The notes: generated from the letters alone by a model not told the origin. Positions 51,287-61,430 are shown, numbered from the stretch's first letter. The stretch is 64,000 nt of DNA from Leptofilum sp965223525 (GCF_965223525.1 NZ_CBDCWX010000005.1:124001-188000), one strand, 5' to 3'. Made by a program: numbers and translations.

Positions 51287-54200
51287 ATGCGTGGCAAACG
51301 ACTTTTGGTTCGACTTCTTTTCTTAACCACACTTTTCTCGTTTCCCTTTTTTATCAACCCTTCACCTGCACGAGCCGTAGCATCCTCACTTTTTATTTCC
51401 GAATATGTTGAGGGTTCCTCCAACAACAAAGCCATTGAAATCTATAACGGCACGGGAACGGCCGTTGACCTCAGCACCAACAACTACCAACTGGAATTTT
51501 ACTTCAACGGCAACACCTCTCCCCTCACCACCATCAACCTGGCTGGCTCGCTGGCCGATGGCGATGTGTACATTGTGGCCGATAACGACGCCACCACCGC
51601 CATCCTCAACGTGGCCGACCAAACCTCCACCTCCTCCTTCTTTAACGGAGATGACGCCATCGTTTTACGCAACAGCAGCGGCATTGTAGATGTCATCGGC
51701 CAGATTGGGTTTGATCCCGGCAGCCAGTGGGGCAGCGGCGACACCTCCACCCAAAACAACACCATTCAGCGGCTAGACACCGTTTGCGGCGGCGACAGCA
51801 ACGGAAGCGACGCTTTCAATCCGGCCATTGAATGGCTTGGCTTTCCCCAGGACACTTACACCGGGCTGGGTAGCCACACTGCCAACTGCGGCGATAGCCC
51901 GCCCTCCGTGGTTAGCACCTCGCCAGTGAACGGCACGCCCAACGTGGCGCTCAACGCCGACATCACCATCAACTTTAACGAGCCGGTAACGCTGGGCGGC
52001 AGTTGGGTAGCTATAAGCTGTACAACAAGTGGGACGGTAACGGCCGTTACTACCGGTGGCCCCCAAAGCTACACAGTCAATCCCTCCACTGACTTCACGG
52101 CAGGTGAAACCTGCACTGTTACCGTCTTTGCCAACCAGGTCACCGACCAGGATGGCACCCTAGACAACATGACCAGCGACTACGTCTTCAACTTTAGCAC
52201 CGTCTCCGGCGGCTTTGGCAACTGTGGCGACAGCGCCACTCTCATCAGCGCCGTGCAGGGCAGCGGCAGCAGCAGCCCCCTCAACGGCGTCGCCGATGTC
52301 ATCATCGAGGGCGTGGTTGTAGGCGATTACCAAAGCACAACCGATGAGCTTTCCGGTTTTTACCTGCAAGAAGAAGATAGCGACGCCGACGGCAACGCCG
52401 CCACCTCCGAGGGCATCTTCGTCTACGACAATGGCTTTGGCGTGGATGTGAACCCCGGCGATGTGGTGCGGCTACAAGGCACCGTCACCGAATTTGAATC
52501 CAGCGCAGGCAGCGGTGCCTTCCTCACCGAGATGACGACGCTGACCACCGTGACCGTTTGCAGTAGCGGAGCCAGTGTCACGCCCGCCACCATCACCCTG
52601 CCCCTCACCACGCTCACCGACCTAGAAGCGTATGAAGGGATGCTCGTGACCTTTCCGCAAACGCTGGACGTGACGGAAACGTACAATCTGGCACGGTACG
52701 GCAATGTGGATTTGTCGCTGGGTCGTCTTTATAACCCCACGCAGGTAACAACGCCGGGGGTAGCCGCCAACACGCTGCAAGCCCAAAACGATCTCAGCCG
52801 CATCCTGCTAGATGATGCCAACGGGGCGCAAAACAAAGACCCGGTTATCTACCCGGCTCCTGAACTGAGCGCAGCCAATACTTTGCGCGGTGGGGCAACA
52901 GTGACGGGCTTGACGGCAGTTCTCGACCAACGCTTCGACACCTACCGACTGCAACCCGTGGGCACCGTCAATTTTGTGGATAGTAACCCGCGAACGGCCG
53001 TGCCTGCGCCAGTTGGTGGCACGCTCACAGTCGCCAGCTTCAACGTACTCAACTACTTCAACGGCGACGGCAGCGGGGGTGGCTTCCCCACCTCACGCGG
53101 GGCCGACAGCCTCTCTGAATTCAACCGGCAGCGAGACAAAATCATCGCCGCCCTGGCAGACATAGACGCCGATATCGTAGGCCTCATCGAAATTGAAAAC
53201 GATGGCTACGGCAGCCAAAGCGCCATCCAGGATTTGGTTAATGGCCTCAACGCCGCCACCGCACCCGGCACTTACGCCTTCATCAACCCCGGCGTCAGCC
53301 AAATTGGCACCGATGAAATTGCCGTCGGTTTCATTTACAAACCAGCGTCTGTCACGCCCAGCGGTGCGGCTGCCATTCTAGACTCATCAGTCGATCCGCT
53401 CTTCCTAGACGCTAAGAACCGCCCTGCCCTGGCTCAGACCTTTAGTCAAAACGGCAGCGGTGAAACGTTCACCATTGTCGTGAACCATTTCAAATCCAAA
53501 GGCTCCGCCTGTGATGACGTAGGTGACCCCGACTTGGGCGACGGGCAAGGCAACTGCAACGTTACCCGCACCAACGCCGCCACCGCCCTGGTCAACTGGC
53601 TGGCCACCGACCCCACTAGCAGTGGCGACACGGATTTCCTCATTGTGGGTGACTTGAACGCCTACGCTATGGAAGACCCCATCACCGCCATCACCGGTGC
53701 TGGCTACACTGACCAGGGTAACAGTCAGCCCAACGCCTATTCCTATGTCTTTACGGGGCAGTACGGCACGCTAGATTATGCGCTTTCCAGCCCCAGCCTC
53801 ACGTCGCAGGTCAGCGGCGTCACCACCTGGCACATCAACTCCGATGAGCCGCGTGCGCTGGATTACAATGAAGAGTTCAAAACCGCCAATCAGATTTCAC
53901 TTTACTACAGTGCAGATGCTTACCGCTCATCGGATCACGATCCCGTCGTGATTGGTCTTAACTTGGGCGGCACCAATCCAACAGCAACCCCGACACCCAT
54001 ACCGCCAACACCGACAAATACACCATTACCAACGGCCACCAATACACCACTGCCAACAGCGACCAACACGCCGCTACCGACAGCGACGAACACACCATTG
54101 CCGACTGCTACCAACACGCCATTACCAACATCCACAAATACACCGCTGCCAACGGCCACCAATACACCATTGCCGACAGCAACCAATACCCCTCTGCCAA

Positions 54201-55060
54201 CGGCAACAAACACACCACTGCCAACGGCCACAGCGACGGTGACAGCATCGCCTACGCCAACTCCAACCACGCCGCCAACTGGGGGGGATGTGATCTATGT
54301 TAGCTCGTCAAGCGGTGGCAATGTGGGCGGCGTCTCGTTTGCAGACGAGGACATTTTGGCCTTTGATGAAACAACTGGCCAATGGAGCAAATATTTCGAT
54401 GGCTCAGATGTGGGTCTAAGTGGCGCGGGCGCACGGGATGTGGACGCTTTCCACTTATTGGATGATGGTTCCATCCTGCTCAGCTTTGTGGGCGCAACCA
54501 TTATCCCCGACGTTGGCTCCGTGGATGATTCTGACATAGTGCGCTTTGTGCCTACACTGTTGGGCAACACGACTGCTGGCAGCTTCGAGATCTATTTCGA
54601 TGGCTCAGATGTTGGTTTAACAACCAATGGCGAAGACGTAGATGGCATCTTTGTTGCCGCCAATGGCGACTTGCTCATTAGTACAGCAGGTGGCCACAAC
54701 GTTCCCGATGCAGGAGGCGGCAGTGATGAGGATATTTTGCGCTTCAGTCCAACCACGCTTGGCGCAACTACCAGCGGTAGCTGGAGTCGGGAATTTGATG
54801 GCTCTGATGTTGCCTTGAACAATTCCAGTTCAGAGGATGTGTGGGGAATTTGGCTGGATGAAGCTAGCGGTGACATCTACCTCACAACACGAGGAGCCTT
54901 TACCGTTTCTGGCGTAACGGGTGACGGCGCAGACATCTTTGTTTGCGGATCACCCACAACTGGTGGCAACACGGCTTGTACCTTCTCATTATTCTGGGAT
55001 GGCTCGGCCAATGGGTTTGGCAGTGAAGCGATAGATGGGTTGTTTGTGGAACGGCCGTAA
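51287..55060 (+). CDS. ExeM/NucH-type secreted endonuclease with lamin-tail and TPT linker
   Basis: Start ATG 51287 follows TTGGAGAAAATAA; about 1257 residues. A signal peptide (LLVRLLFLTTLFSFPFF) ends near PARAVASS. A lamin-tail domain follows (SLFISEYVEGSSNNKAIEIYN), then a Big_5-like Ig domain (PPSVVSTSPVNGTPNVALNADI), an OB-fold region, and the endonuclease/exonuclease/phosphatase core with SFNVLNYFNGDG, LIEIENDGYG, VNHFKSKGSACD, VGDLNAYAMEDP and SSDHDPVVIG, the ExeM/NucH order. A nine-unit TNTPLPTA linker leads to a C-terminal module with three FDGSDVGL-type repeats that resemble propeller blades. It should digest extracellular DNA. It ends 24 bases before a strong terminator. Confidence 0.9.
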   Translation: MRGKRLLVRLLFLTTLFSFPFFINPSPARAVASSLFISEYVEGSSNNKAIEIYNGTGTAVDLSTNNYQLEFYFNGNTSPLTTINLAGSLADGDVYIVADNDATTAILNVADQTSTSSFFNGDDAIVLRNSSGIVDVIGQIGFDPGSQWGSGDTSTQNNTIQRLDTVCGGDSNGSDAFNPAIEWLGFPQDTYTGLGSHTANCGDSPPSVVSTSPVNGTPNVALNADITINFNEPVTLGGSWVAISCTTSGTVTAVTTGGPQSYTVNPSTDFTAGETCTVTVFANQVTDQDGTLDNMTSDYVFNFSTVSGGFGNCGDSATLISAVQGSGSSSPLNGVADVIIEGVVVGDYQSTTDELSGFYLQEEDSDADGNAATSEGIFVYDNGFGVDVNPGDVVRLQGTVTEFESSAGSGAFLTEMTTLTTVTVCSSGASVTPATITLPLTTLTDLEAYEGMLVTFPQTLDVTETYNLARYGNVDLSLGRLYNPTQVTTPGVAANTLQAQNDLSRILLDDANGAQNKDPVIYPAPELSAANTLRGGATVTGLTAVLDQRFDTYRLQPVGTVNFVDSNPRTAVPAPVGGTLTVASFNVLNYFNGDGSGGGFPTSRGADSLSEFNRQRDKIIAALADIDADIVGLIEIENDGYGSQSAIQDLVNGLNAATAPGTYAFINPGVSQIGTDEIAVGFIYKPASVTPSGAAAILDSSVDPLFLDAKNRPALAQTFSQNGSGETFTIVVNHFKSKGSACDDVGDPDLGDGQGNCNVTRTNAATALVNWLATDPTSSGDTDFLIVGDLNAYAMEDPITAITGAGYTDQGNSQPNAYSYVFTGQYGTLDYALSSPSLTSQVSGVTTWHINSDEPRALDYNEEFKTANQISLYYSADAYRSSDHDPVVIGLNLGGTNPTATPTPIPPTPTNTPLPTATNTPLPTATNTPLPTATNTPLPTATNTPLPTSTNTPLPTATNTPLPTATNTPLPTATNTPLPTATATVTASPTPTPTTPPTGGDVIYVSSSSGGNVGGVSFADEDILAFDETTGQWSKYFDGSDVGLSGAGARDVDAFHLLDDGSILLSFVGATIIPDVGSVDDSDIVRFVPTLLGNTTAGSFEIYFDGSDVGLTTNGEDVDGIFVAANGDLLISTAGGHNVPDAGGGSDEDILRFSPTTLGATTSGSWSREFDGSDVALNNSSSEDVWGIWLDEASGDIYLTTRGAFTVSGVTGDGADIFVCGSPTTGGNTACTFSLFWDGSANGFGSEAIDGLFVERP
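54014..54229 (+). repeat. Nine 24-base tandem units encoding TNTPLPTA
   Basis: Nine repeats of an 8-residue unit form a Thr/Pro linker between the nuclease core and the C-terminal module. Units differ at third positions, and one reads TNTPLPTS, so the array is not freshly duplicated. Confidence 0.9.
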
Positions 55061-55083
55061 TCTAACCGCCACCTAGCTAAATC

Positions 55084-55124
55084 AAAAAAGCCCACTGAGC
55101 AAAACCATCTCGGTGGGCTTTTTT
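55084..55124. terminator. Bidirectional intrinsic terminator
   Basis: AAAAAAGCCCAC (55084-55095) and GTGGGCTTTTTT (55113-55124) make a 12-base stem with T's on both strands. It ends the nuclease gene; hisC starts 18 bases later, downstream. Confidence 0.85.
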
Positions 55125-55141
55125 AGTATACAAGGATTTTT

Positions 55142-56224
55142 ATGTCAACCACAGAGTATAAACCCGGTCTTTCTATTGAGGATTTGCCCGCCGATCTGCA
55201 AAAAAAACGGCCGCTCAAACTAGCCTCAAATGAAAATTCACTAGGGCCTTCACCACTGGCGCTGCAAGCAATTCGGGACAATTTGGATTCGCTGCACATC
55301 TATCCGTCCAAACAGCTAGAGCAGCAGCTACGGCAAGCAATCGCGGCCACGATTAGTGATCAGTTGGGGGCAGAGCATATCGTCATTGGCAGTGGCGGCA
55401 TTGAGATATTGGAGTTTGTGGCGCGCAGTCACCTCACCACACCAGAGGCAGAAAGCGTGCTGCCCCGACAAACATTTCCCTTTTTGGCACGGTATCACGG
55501 CCGTTCCGGCCAAAAAATAAACTTTTACGATTTGGATGAAGATGATTTCAGCTACTATCCTGAGCGCATTGCCGCTGCCATTACCCCCAAAACGCGGCTG
55601 GTCTACGTTTGCAACCCTAACAATCCCACCGGAACCTATGTGCCAGCTGACACATTGCAACAAATCATTGAGGTTGTTCCTGACGATGTGCTACTCATCC
55701 ACGATGAAGCCTATTACGATTTTGTGGACGCACCCGATTACCCAGACGTGCTGCCCCATGTTTTGGCCGGTAAAGATATTTTCATCATGCGAACCTTTGC
55801 CAAAATTTATGGCCTGGCCGGGCTCCGGCTTGGTTTTGGCATTGCCAGCCCGCAAATTATTGAGCAGGTGGCGGGGGTGAAGCGCAACTTTCATGTGAAT
55901 AAACTGGCGCTCATGGCGGGTCTGGCCTCGCTAAACGATGATGAGCATCGTCAACGGACGCTGGCTAACAACGTAGCGGGCAAACAGTGGCTCACTGAAC
56001 AACTCCCGCGGTTAGGCTGCCGTGTCTGGCCTAGCCAGGCAAATTTTGTCCTCTTTTCACACCAAACCGTTCCTGCCAAAACGCTCATTGATGGGCTAAT
56101 GGCCCAGGCGATTATCGTGCGTCCGGCGTTTGGGCTAGACAACCACATCCGGCTCACTATCGGCACACCAGAGGAGAACGCGCGGCTGATTGAGAGTTTG
56201 ACAGCCGTTCTACAACACAATTAA
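55142..56224 (+). CDS. hisC: Histidinol-phosphate aminotransferase-like PLP enzyme
   Basis: The 360-residue protein has PLP type-I aminotransferase marks: KLASNENSLGPSPLALQAI, IVIGSGGIEILEFVARSHL, YVCNPNNPTGTYVPADTL, LLIHDEAYYDFVDAPDY and the Lys site FAKIYGLAGLRLGFG. The order and length fit HisC, which transaminates imidazole acetol phosphate in histidine synthesis. Related aminotransferases act on aromatic acids, and no other his gene is nearby, so the substrate is unsure. ATG 55142 follows AAGGA. Confidence 0.85.
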   Translation: MSTTEYKPGLSIEDLPADLQKKRPLKLASNENSLGPSPLALQAIRDNLDSLHIYPSKQLEQQLRQAIAATISDQLGAEHIVIGSGGIEILEFVARSHLTTPEAESVLPRQTFPFLARYHGRSGQKINFYDLDEDDFSYYPERIAAAITPKTRLVYVCNPNNPTGTYVPADTLQQIIEVVPDDVLLIHDEAYYDFVDAPDYPDVLPHVLAGKDIFIMRTFAKIYGLAGLRLGFGIASPQIIEQVAGVKRNFHVNKLALMAGLASLNDDEHRQRTLANNVAGKQWLTEQLPRLGCRVWPSQANFVLFSHQTVPAKTLIDGLMAQAIIVRPAFGLDNHIRLTIGTPEENARLIESLTAVLQHN

Positions 56225-56257
56225 TATCCGAGGACTGGCAGTCCTAGTCAATTATCC

Positions 56258-57124
56258 ATGACCAAATCACCTTCTCTCCCCACCCAACCCCTCGCTGAAA
56301 CGGAGCGGGACTTTTTGATACGGCCGTTCCTCATCGAAACAGACCCCCAAGAAACCCACGAACAGCCGCACCGCCACAACTTTCAGGAAATTTTGTGGGT
56401 GCGCTCTGGCCAGGGCAAGCACGCCATTGACGGGCAAGAGCTAACCATTCAACCCAACACCTTTTACCTCATCGCCAAAGGGCAGGTGCATCAACTCATT
56501 ACCGGCATTGATTTGGATGGCTTGGTCATTCGCTTCACCGACGCCTTCCTGCCCAACTTCCTCTCGCAGGAGGTGGGGCATTACCAGACGGTTCTGTTCA
56601 ACAATGTGACTATCAACCACACACTGCCCGTGCCGCCGGATGCGCTAGCCAATTTTGAGGCACTGCTGGGATTGTTGTTGACTGAATTTAACACGGCAAA
56701 CGGCCGTTCCAACCGGGAAGTGCTGCGGCATCTGCTGACGGTGCTGCTAGTGAAATTGGGGAAGGTGCAGAAAGAGGTGGTGAGGGGTTGGGGAACGGCC
56801 GTCTCCCCCGATGCCCAGCTTTTCCACCAATTCACCCTGCTGCTTGAAGAAAAATACAGTCAAACCCACGCCGTCGCCGATTACGCCCGCATGCTCAACA
56901 TCACCCCGCGCCAGTTGTCCGACATCTCTCGTCAATTCGTCGGGCGCACCGCCAAGCACCTCATCGAAGAGCGACTCGTTTTGGAAGCCAGACGGCTGCT
57001 GACGTTTACCAATTTGTCCATCAAAGAAATTGCCCATAAGCTCGGCTACAAAGATCCGTCCCACTTCAGCAAAATCTTCAAAAAGAACACCCAAACCTCG
57101 CCGCAAAGTTACAAATCATCATAA
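56258..57124 (+). CDS. AraC-family transcriptional regulator
   Basis: The 288-residue protein has an N-terminal cupin (EQPHRHNFQEILWVRSGQGKHAIDG, HQLITGIDLDGLVIRF) and a C-terminal double HTH (HAVADYARMLNITPRQLSDISRQF and LSIKEIAHKLGYKDPSHFSKIFKKNTQTSPQSY), the AraC signature. It should sense a small molecule and control neighbouring or distant genes. It follows hisC by 33 bases and so may be cotranscribed. No binding site is recognised. Confidence 0.92.
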   Translation: MTKSPSLPTQPLAETERDFLIRPFLIETDPQETHEQPHRHNFQEILWVRSGQGKHAIDGQELTIQPNTFYLIAKGQVHQLITGIDLDGLVIRFTDAFLPNFLSQEVGHYQTVLFNNVTINHTLPVPPDALANFEALLGLLLTEFNTANGRSNREVLRHLLTVLLVKLGKVQKEVVRGWGTAVSPDAQLFHQFTLLLEEKYSQTHAVADYARMLNITPRQLSDISRQFVGRTAKHLIEERLVLEARRLLTFTNLSIKEIAHKLGYKDPSHFSKIFKKNTQTSPQSYKSS

Positions 57125-57300
57125 TCCGCCCGCCTGTAAACCGACAGGCTAGCGATGGAAGCTCGCAGAGCTTTACATAATTAGTTGGGGGATTAATTCT
57201 CCAGCGATCCATGCCCACATTTTTGTCCACATGAAGAAAGCAAGTTTGGTGTTAGAATACAATGGTAACAGTCAACAAATGTCAAAAATGATATAAACCA

Positions 57301-59562
57301 ATGTCCCAAAATTTGCAGCGGTACAAAATCGGCAAAAAAATAGGCGAAGGTGCAATGGGAGCCGTCTACCGCGCTTACGACACGCAAACAAAGCGAGATG
57401 TGGCTATTAAAATGTTAGCCTCTGGCACTTTGCACGGCCGTCGGCTAGCGCGGTTTAAGCAAGAAGCCCGTACAATTGCCCCCCTGGAACATCCTTTTGT
57501 TGTGCCTCTGTACGATTACAGCTTGCCAGAGGGGGACGAACAACCACCTTTTCTGGTGATGCGCTACATGAAAGGCGGTTCTCTTGCCGACAAAATTGGC
57601 CAAGGTCGCTTGCCTATTGAAGAGGTAAGCCAAATCCTTCGCCGCATTGCTTCGGCACTAGACGCTGCCCACAATCGCGGTTTGATTCACCGTGACCTAA
57701 AGCCAGGCAATATTTTGCTGGATCAAGATGGCTACGCCTACCTGGCTGATTTTGGCATTGTCAAAGATACTAAAGCTGAAGAAAGTTTAACGATTGGCCA
57801 ACAACTAGGCACCTCGCTTTATATGAGCCCAGAACAGATTCTAGGAGAAAAGCTGGATCATCGCTCAGATATTTATGCGCTTGGTGTTGTGGCCTTTGAA
57901 ATGCTAACGGGTCGCCCCCCTTACATTGGCGATATGCACACCATTTTTCAGGGTCATCTGCACGAAGAAATTCCCCGACTGTATGCTTTTACTACTGGTT
58001 TACCTGATGAGTTAGACAATGTATTGCGTAAAGCAATGGCCAAAAAACCACAGGATAGGTACGTTAAGGCCAGCCAGATGGCAAAAGCGTTTGAAGCGGC
58101 TCTCAATTCGCCCCCAGCTTATCGACAATACCAATCTTTTTTGGCTGAAACACCTGAAGCGTTTGAATTTAAGCCTTTAGCAGATGAGGAGGAGGCAAGA
58201 TCAGATACCAAGCCTTCTCCTTCTGTGGCAGATACGGCCGCTTCGGCAGATGCTTCTCGCCAATGGCAACTGTTGGCTGCGGGATTAGCAATTGTTTTAC
58301 TGATTGTGGTTGCTCTGTTTGTAGGAAACAGGTTGGGACAAACCAATCAAGTAGCCTCTGACGCCGTCACGGCCGTTTCCCCAAACGCCCAACTGGTATC
58401 AACCAACACCCCAAGGCCAGCCACGCCCATTCCTAATGTCATTCTGGTACTGCGTCAGGATGAGAGCGCTATCTGGCAAAATGATGACCGCCCGGAAAAA
58501 TTGCCGGAAGACGGTCGGATTCCTTTTCGCAATCCCGTTACTTTTCGATCTGGACGAGAGCCCATCGAACTGCTGCTGCCCAACTTTACCAGGATCATTT
58601 TGGACAAAAACAGTACGGTGCGCGTGGCAACGGCCGTTGCCGATGGCGAAACAACGCTAGAATTGCTACAAGGACGTATCCTCATCAAATCTGACCAACC
58701 GGTACGCATTCACCATGCAGACAAATACGAGACATATCTGTTAACCGGCATGATAGGCGTAGAGGTTAATCAAGACGCCACGCATTGGGAAGTAGATTGT
58801 TTAATTGGCACTTGCCTTCTTGAGCAGGTCGCAGCAAACGAACCGTTAGCGTTTAACAGCGGTCAGTCGGCTCAATTGGCTGAAGATGCAGAATTTATTA
58901 TTGTAGACACGCAGCTTTCCCGGCTGGAAATCTACAATCTTTTAGATGTTTCCATTAATTTGCCCACTGCAACTGCCACAGAAACCGCAACCGCTACGAA
59001 CAGCCCGCCCCCTACAGCCACGCCAACCAACACAGCAACAGCAGCGCCCCTCCCTACCCCAACGCCCATTCCAACCCTTCTTGTCGAAAGTTTTGAAATT
59101 TATGATGATAATTCCCTAATAGACGCATTTTGGATCAACCCAGATGCTGGTAATATCGGTTCTTTTAGGATAGTTGGCACACCTTATGCCGTTGAGGGAA
59201 AGCAGGCGTTGGCGTTTGACTTTACAATTTTTAGCCCGGTTGAGGATCATTATTTTATTGGCTTTGAACATGATTTTCCGGCACAGGATTGGTCGGGGTA
59301 CTCACAACTTTGCCTATGGGTTGAACACGTCGGTAGCGGCAGTGAGCTTGTTATCCAGATTCGAGATAGTAACGAGGAACTGCTGAAGGCATCACCCACC
59401 CCACTTGACATCATAGACACTGGTGATTACTGCATATCATTGAACGAAGAAGCAACTGCTATCAACTTTTTGCAGATAAGCAATTACGGTATTTATGTCG
59501 AAGGTTCCCCTGCGGGAGATGGGGTTCTCTACATAGATAACATTCGGCTTATGAAAGAGTAA
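57301..59562 (+). CDS. Transmembrane Ser/Thr kinase with FecR-like and ligand-binding regions
   Basis: The N-terminal 270 residues are a PknB-type kinase: GEGAMGAVYRAYD loop, K37 in VAIKML, HRDLKPGN (H130-R131-D132), DFGIVKD (D150) and GTSLYMSPEQI. A membrane segment lies near 324-345 (LLAAGLAIVLLIVVALFV). Outside, a FecR-like region (ILVLRQDESAIWQ to IIVDTQLSRLEIY; residues about 380-550) precedes a TPT linker and a C-terminal beta-sandwich (DDNSLIDAFWINPDAGNIG..., about 600-753) of CBM11-like pattern. Eukaryotic-like kinases with PASTA or propeller sensors are common; a FecR-like sensor is unusual. Confidence 0.88.
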   Translation: MSQNLQRYKIGKKIGEGAMGAVYRAYDTQTKRDVAIKMLASGTLHGRRLARFKQEARTIAPLEHPFVVPLYDYSLPEGDEQPPFLVMRYMKGGSLADKIGQGRLPIEEVSQILRRIASALDAAHNRGLIHRDLKPGNILLDQDGYAYLADFGIVKDTKAEESLTIGQQLGTSLYMSPEQILGEKLDHRSDIYALGVVAFEMLTGRPPYIGDMHTIFQGHLHEEIPRLYAFTTGLPDELDNVLRKAMAKKPQDRYVKASQMAKAFEAALNSPPAYRQYQSFLAETPEAFEFKPLADEEEARSDTKPSPSVADTAASADASRQWQLLAAGLAIVLLIVVALFVGNRLGQTNQVASDAVTAVSPNAQLVSTNTPRPATPIPNVILVLRQDESAIWQNDDRPEKLPEDGRIPFRNPVTFRSGREPIELLLPNFTRIILDKNSTVRVATAVADGETTLELLQGRILIKSDQPVRIHHADKYETYLLTGMIGVEVNQDATHWEVDCLIGTCLLEQVAANEPLAFNSGQSAQLAEDAEFIIVDTQLSRLEIYNLLDVSINLPTATATETATATNSPPPTATPTNTATAAPLPTPTPIPTLLVESFEIYDDNSLIDAFWINPDAGNIGSFRIVGTPYAVEGKQALAFDFTIFSPVEDHYFIGFEHDFPAQDWSGYSQLCLWVEHVGSGSELVIQIRDSNEELLKASPTPLDIIDTGDYCISLNEEATAINFLQISNYGIYVEGSPAGDGVLYIDNIRLMKE

Positions 59563-59662
59563 TCATGGCACAGATTGCAGAAAAAAGCACCAGCCACAGG
59601 CACTTTTTTCCATTGGCAATTACTAGCCTGCCGCTAAAATCTCTACACTGAACCGTTACGCG

Positions 59663-59704
59663 TAATTGAGTAGTTGGTTCCCACTAATTTGCCAACTACT
59701 CAAT
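59663..59704. repeat. Palindrome with AATTGAGTAGTTGG arms
   Basis: A perfect 14-base inverted repeat (59663-59676, 59691-59704) with a 14-base centre lies between the kinase gene and the ThDP enzyme gene. It is similar in build to the other gap palindromes. Confidence 0.75.
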
Positions 59705-59738
59705 TGCCAAACTACCCAACATCCAACAGCAACTCATC

Positions 59739-61361
59739 ATGACCCAACTCACTGGCGGCGAAGCGGCCGTTAAAACCCTCATCGCTCACGGCATCCATAC
59801 CCTGTTTGGCCTGCCCGGCGTGCAAAACGACTGGCTGTACAATGCCCTGCATGACGCCCAAGACCAAATTCGCGTCATTCACACGCGGCATGAACAAGGT
59901 GCAGGCTACATGGCATTGGGTTTCGCATTAGCTACTGGCGAGATTGGTGTGTTTAACGTCGTGCCGGGGCCGGGTTTGCTCAACGCCAGCGCAGCGTTGG
60001 CCACAGCCTATGGGCTCAACGCCCCCGTCTTCTGCCTCACCGGGCAAATTCCAACCGGACAAATTGGTAAAGGACGCAGCGTGCTGCACGAAATTCCTGA
60101 CCAGCTGGCCATTTTGCGCGGCCTCACTAAATGGGCCGAACGCGCCAATAGCGTCGCCGACGTGTCTGGCATCATGTATGCCGCCTTTGCTGAATTGCAA
60201 AACGGCCGTCCCCGACCCGTCGCTGTCGAAATTCCAATGGATGTGTTGGCCGAGCGCGGCGCAGTGGAGCTAGCCGTCAGACCAGCCTCCACAAACCATC
60301 CTCAACCCGACCCAGATTTGATTGAACAAGCTGCAAAAACATTGGGGAAAGCGAAACGGCCGCTTATTCTCGTTGGCAGTGGCGCACAAAATACCAGTGC
60401 CGAGGTGCGCCAGTTGGCGACGATGCTGGAAGCCCCCGTCGTGGGTTACCGTACCGGCATGGGCATCATGGACGGCCGTTCCTACCTGAGCCTGCATCTC
60501 CCACCCGCCCACGAACTGTGGAAAACGACCGACGCGGTGCTGCTCATTGGCACACACGGCCGTATCCCCCTCAAAAGCTGGGGTGTAGATGAGCAGATGA
60601 CGCTCATCAAAATTGACGTTGATCCAACCACACACACCCTGTTCCACAAACCAAATATTGCCATCACTGCCCGCGCCGAAGATGCGCTGCCCCTGATGCT
60701 GGCACGCACCGCTGCCCACAACCAAAAGCGCACAAGCCGCAAAGATGAACTTTTAGCAATCAAGGCCGAGTGGGAACAACACACCGCCTTCCTAGAACCG
60801 CAAAAAAGCTACCTCAAAGTCATCCGAGAGGAACTGGGCGAGGACGGCATTTTTGTGGATGAACTAACGCAGGTGGGTTTTGCCAGCCGGATTGTGTATC
60901 CGGTTTACCATCCCCGTACCTACATCTCGACGGGCTACATGGGCACGCTGGGCTACGGCTTCCCCACTGGATTGGGCGTCAAAGTGACCAAGCCAGATGT
61001 CTCGGTCATTAGCGTGGCTGGGGATGGTGGCTTTATGTTTGGCGTGCAGGAGTTGGCAACGGCCGTTCAGCACCGCATCGGCCTCATCACCATCGTCTTT
61101 AACAACAACCAGTACGGCAACGTGCAGCAAATGCAGAAAAATTTGTACGGCAACCGGGTCATCGCCAGCGATTTGCACAACCCGGACTTTGTAAAATTGG
61201 CCGAATCGTTTGGCGCACAAGGGCTGCGGGCTACCAACCCCGCCGAACTGCGCCGCGCCATTCAGCAAGGCCAGCAAACTGACCTACCCACCGTTATCGA
61301 GGTTCCCGTTGGCGACATGCCCAGCGTGGATCGTTTTCGCAAATTACCAAAGATAAGATAA
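59739..61361 (+). CDS. Thiamine-diphosphate-dependent enzyme (acetolactate synthase-like)
   Basis: The 540-residue protein has three ThDP domains. The Pyr domain has the activating Glu in IHTRHEQGAGYMALGFALATG; the middle domain has RPLILVGSGAQNTSAEV; the PP domain has SVAGDGGFMFGVQELATAVQ and FNNNQYGNVQQMQ, the Mg-ThDP motif GDG...NN. The family includes acetolactate synthase, benzoylformate decarboxylase and related enzymes. Residues deciding the reaction cannot be read with confidence. There is no small regulatory subunit next to it. It ends 70 bases before a pair of unusual P-loop genes and may be part of their group. Confidence 0.85.
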   Translation: MTQLTGGEAAVKTLIAHGIHTLFGLPGVQNDWLYNALHDAQDQIRVIHTRHEQGAGYMALGFALATGEIGVFNVVPGPGLLNASAALATAYGLNAPVFCLTGQIPTGQIGKGRSVLHEIPDQLAILRGLTKWAERANSVADVSGIMYAAFAELQNGRPRPVAVEIPMDVLAERGAVELAVRPASTNHPQPDPDLIEQAAKTLGKAKRPLILVGSGAQNTSAEVRQLATMLEAPVVGYRTGMGIMDGRSYLSLHLPPAHELWKTTDAVLLIGTHGRIPLKSWGVDEQMTLIKIDVDPTTHTLFHKPNIAITARAEDALPLMLARTAAHNQKRTSRKDELLAIKAEWEQHTAFLEPQKSYLKVIREELGEDGIFVDELTQVGFASRIVYPVYHPRTYISTGYMGTLGYGFPTGLGVKVTKPDVSVISVAGDGGFMFGVQELATAVQHRIGLITIVFNNNQYGNVQQMQKNLYGNRVIASDLHNPDFVKLAESFGAQGLRATNPAELRRAIQQGQQTDLPTVIEVPVGDMPSVDRFRKLPKIR

Positions 61362-61363
61362 AG

Positions 61364-61423
61364 GGGATTGGAGATTGGAGACTAGAGACTGAATCAATCT
61401 CCAATCTCTAGTCTCCAGTCTCA
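61364..61423. repeat. GGAGATTGGAGACT palindromic repeat
   Basis: GGGATTGGAGATTGGAGACT and its partner AATCTCCAATCTCTAGTCTC form a palindrome about 60 bases long in the gap before the P-loop gene. Related copies are at 1442-1471 and inside GT39 genes (26959-27027, 27645-27693, 29977-30008). Confidence 0.8.
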
Positions 61424-61430
61424 GGAAAAA

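Noticed and set aside
53935..54270. 111-residue antisense frame of Val/Gly repeats
   Set aside because: It is the mirror of the TNTPLPTA repeat in the secreted nuclease.
59580..59612. Terminator with AAAAAAG...CTTTTTT ends after the kinase gene
   Set aside because: The inner bases do not pair well (GCACC against GGCAC), so the stem is weak.
59739..61361. ilvB (acetolactate synthase) symbol
   Set aside because: Family motifs are shared by several ThDP enzymes, there is no small subunit or ilv gene nearby, and reaction-specific residues were not verified.
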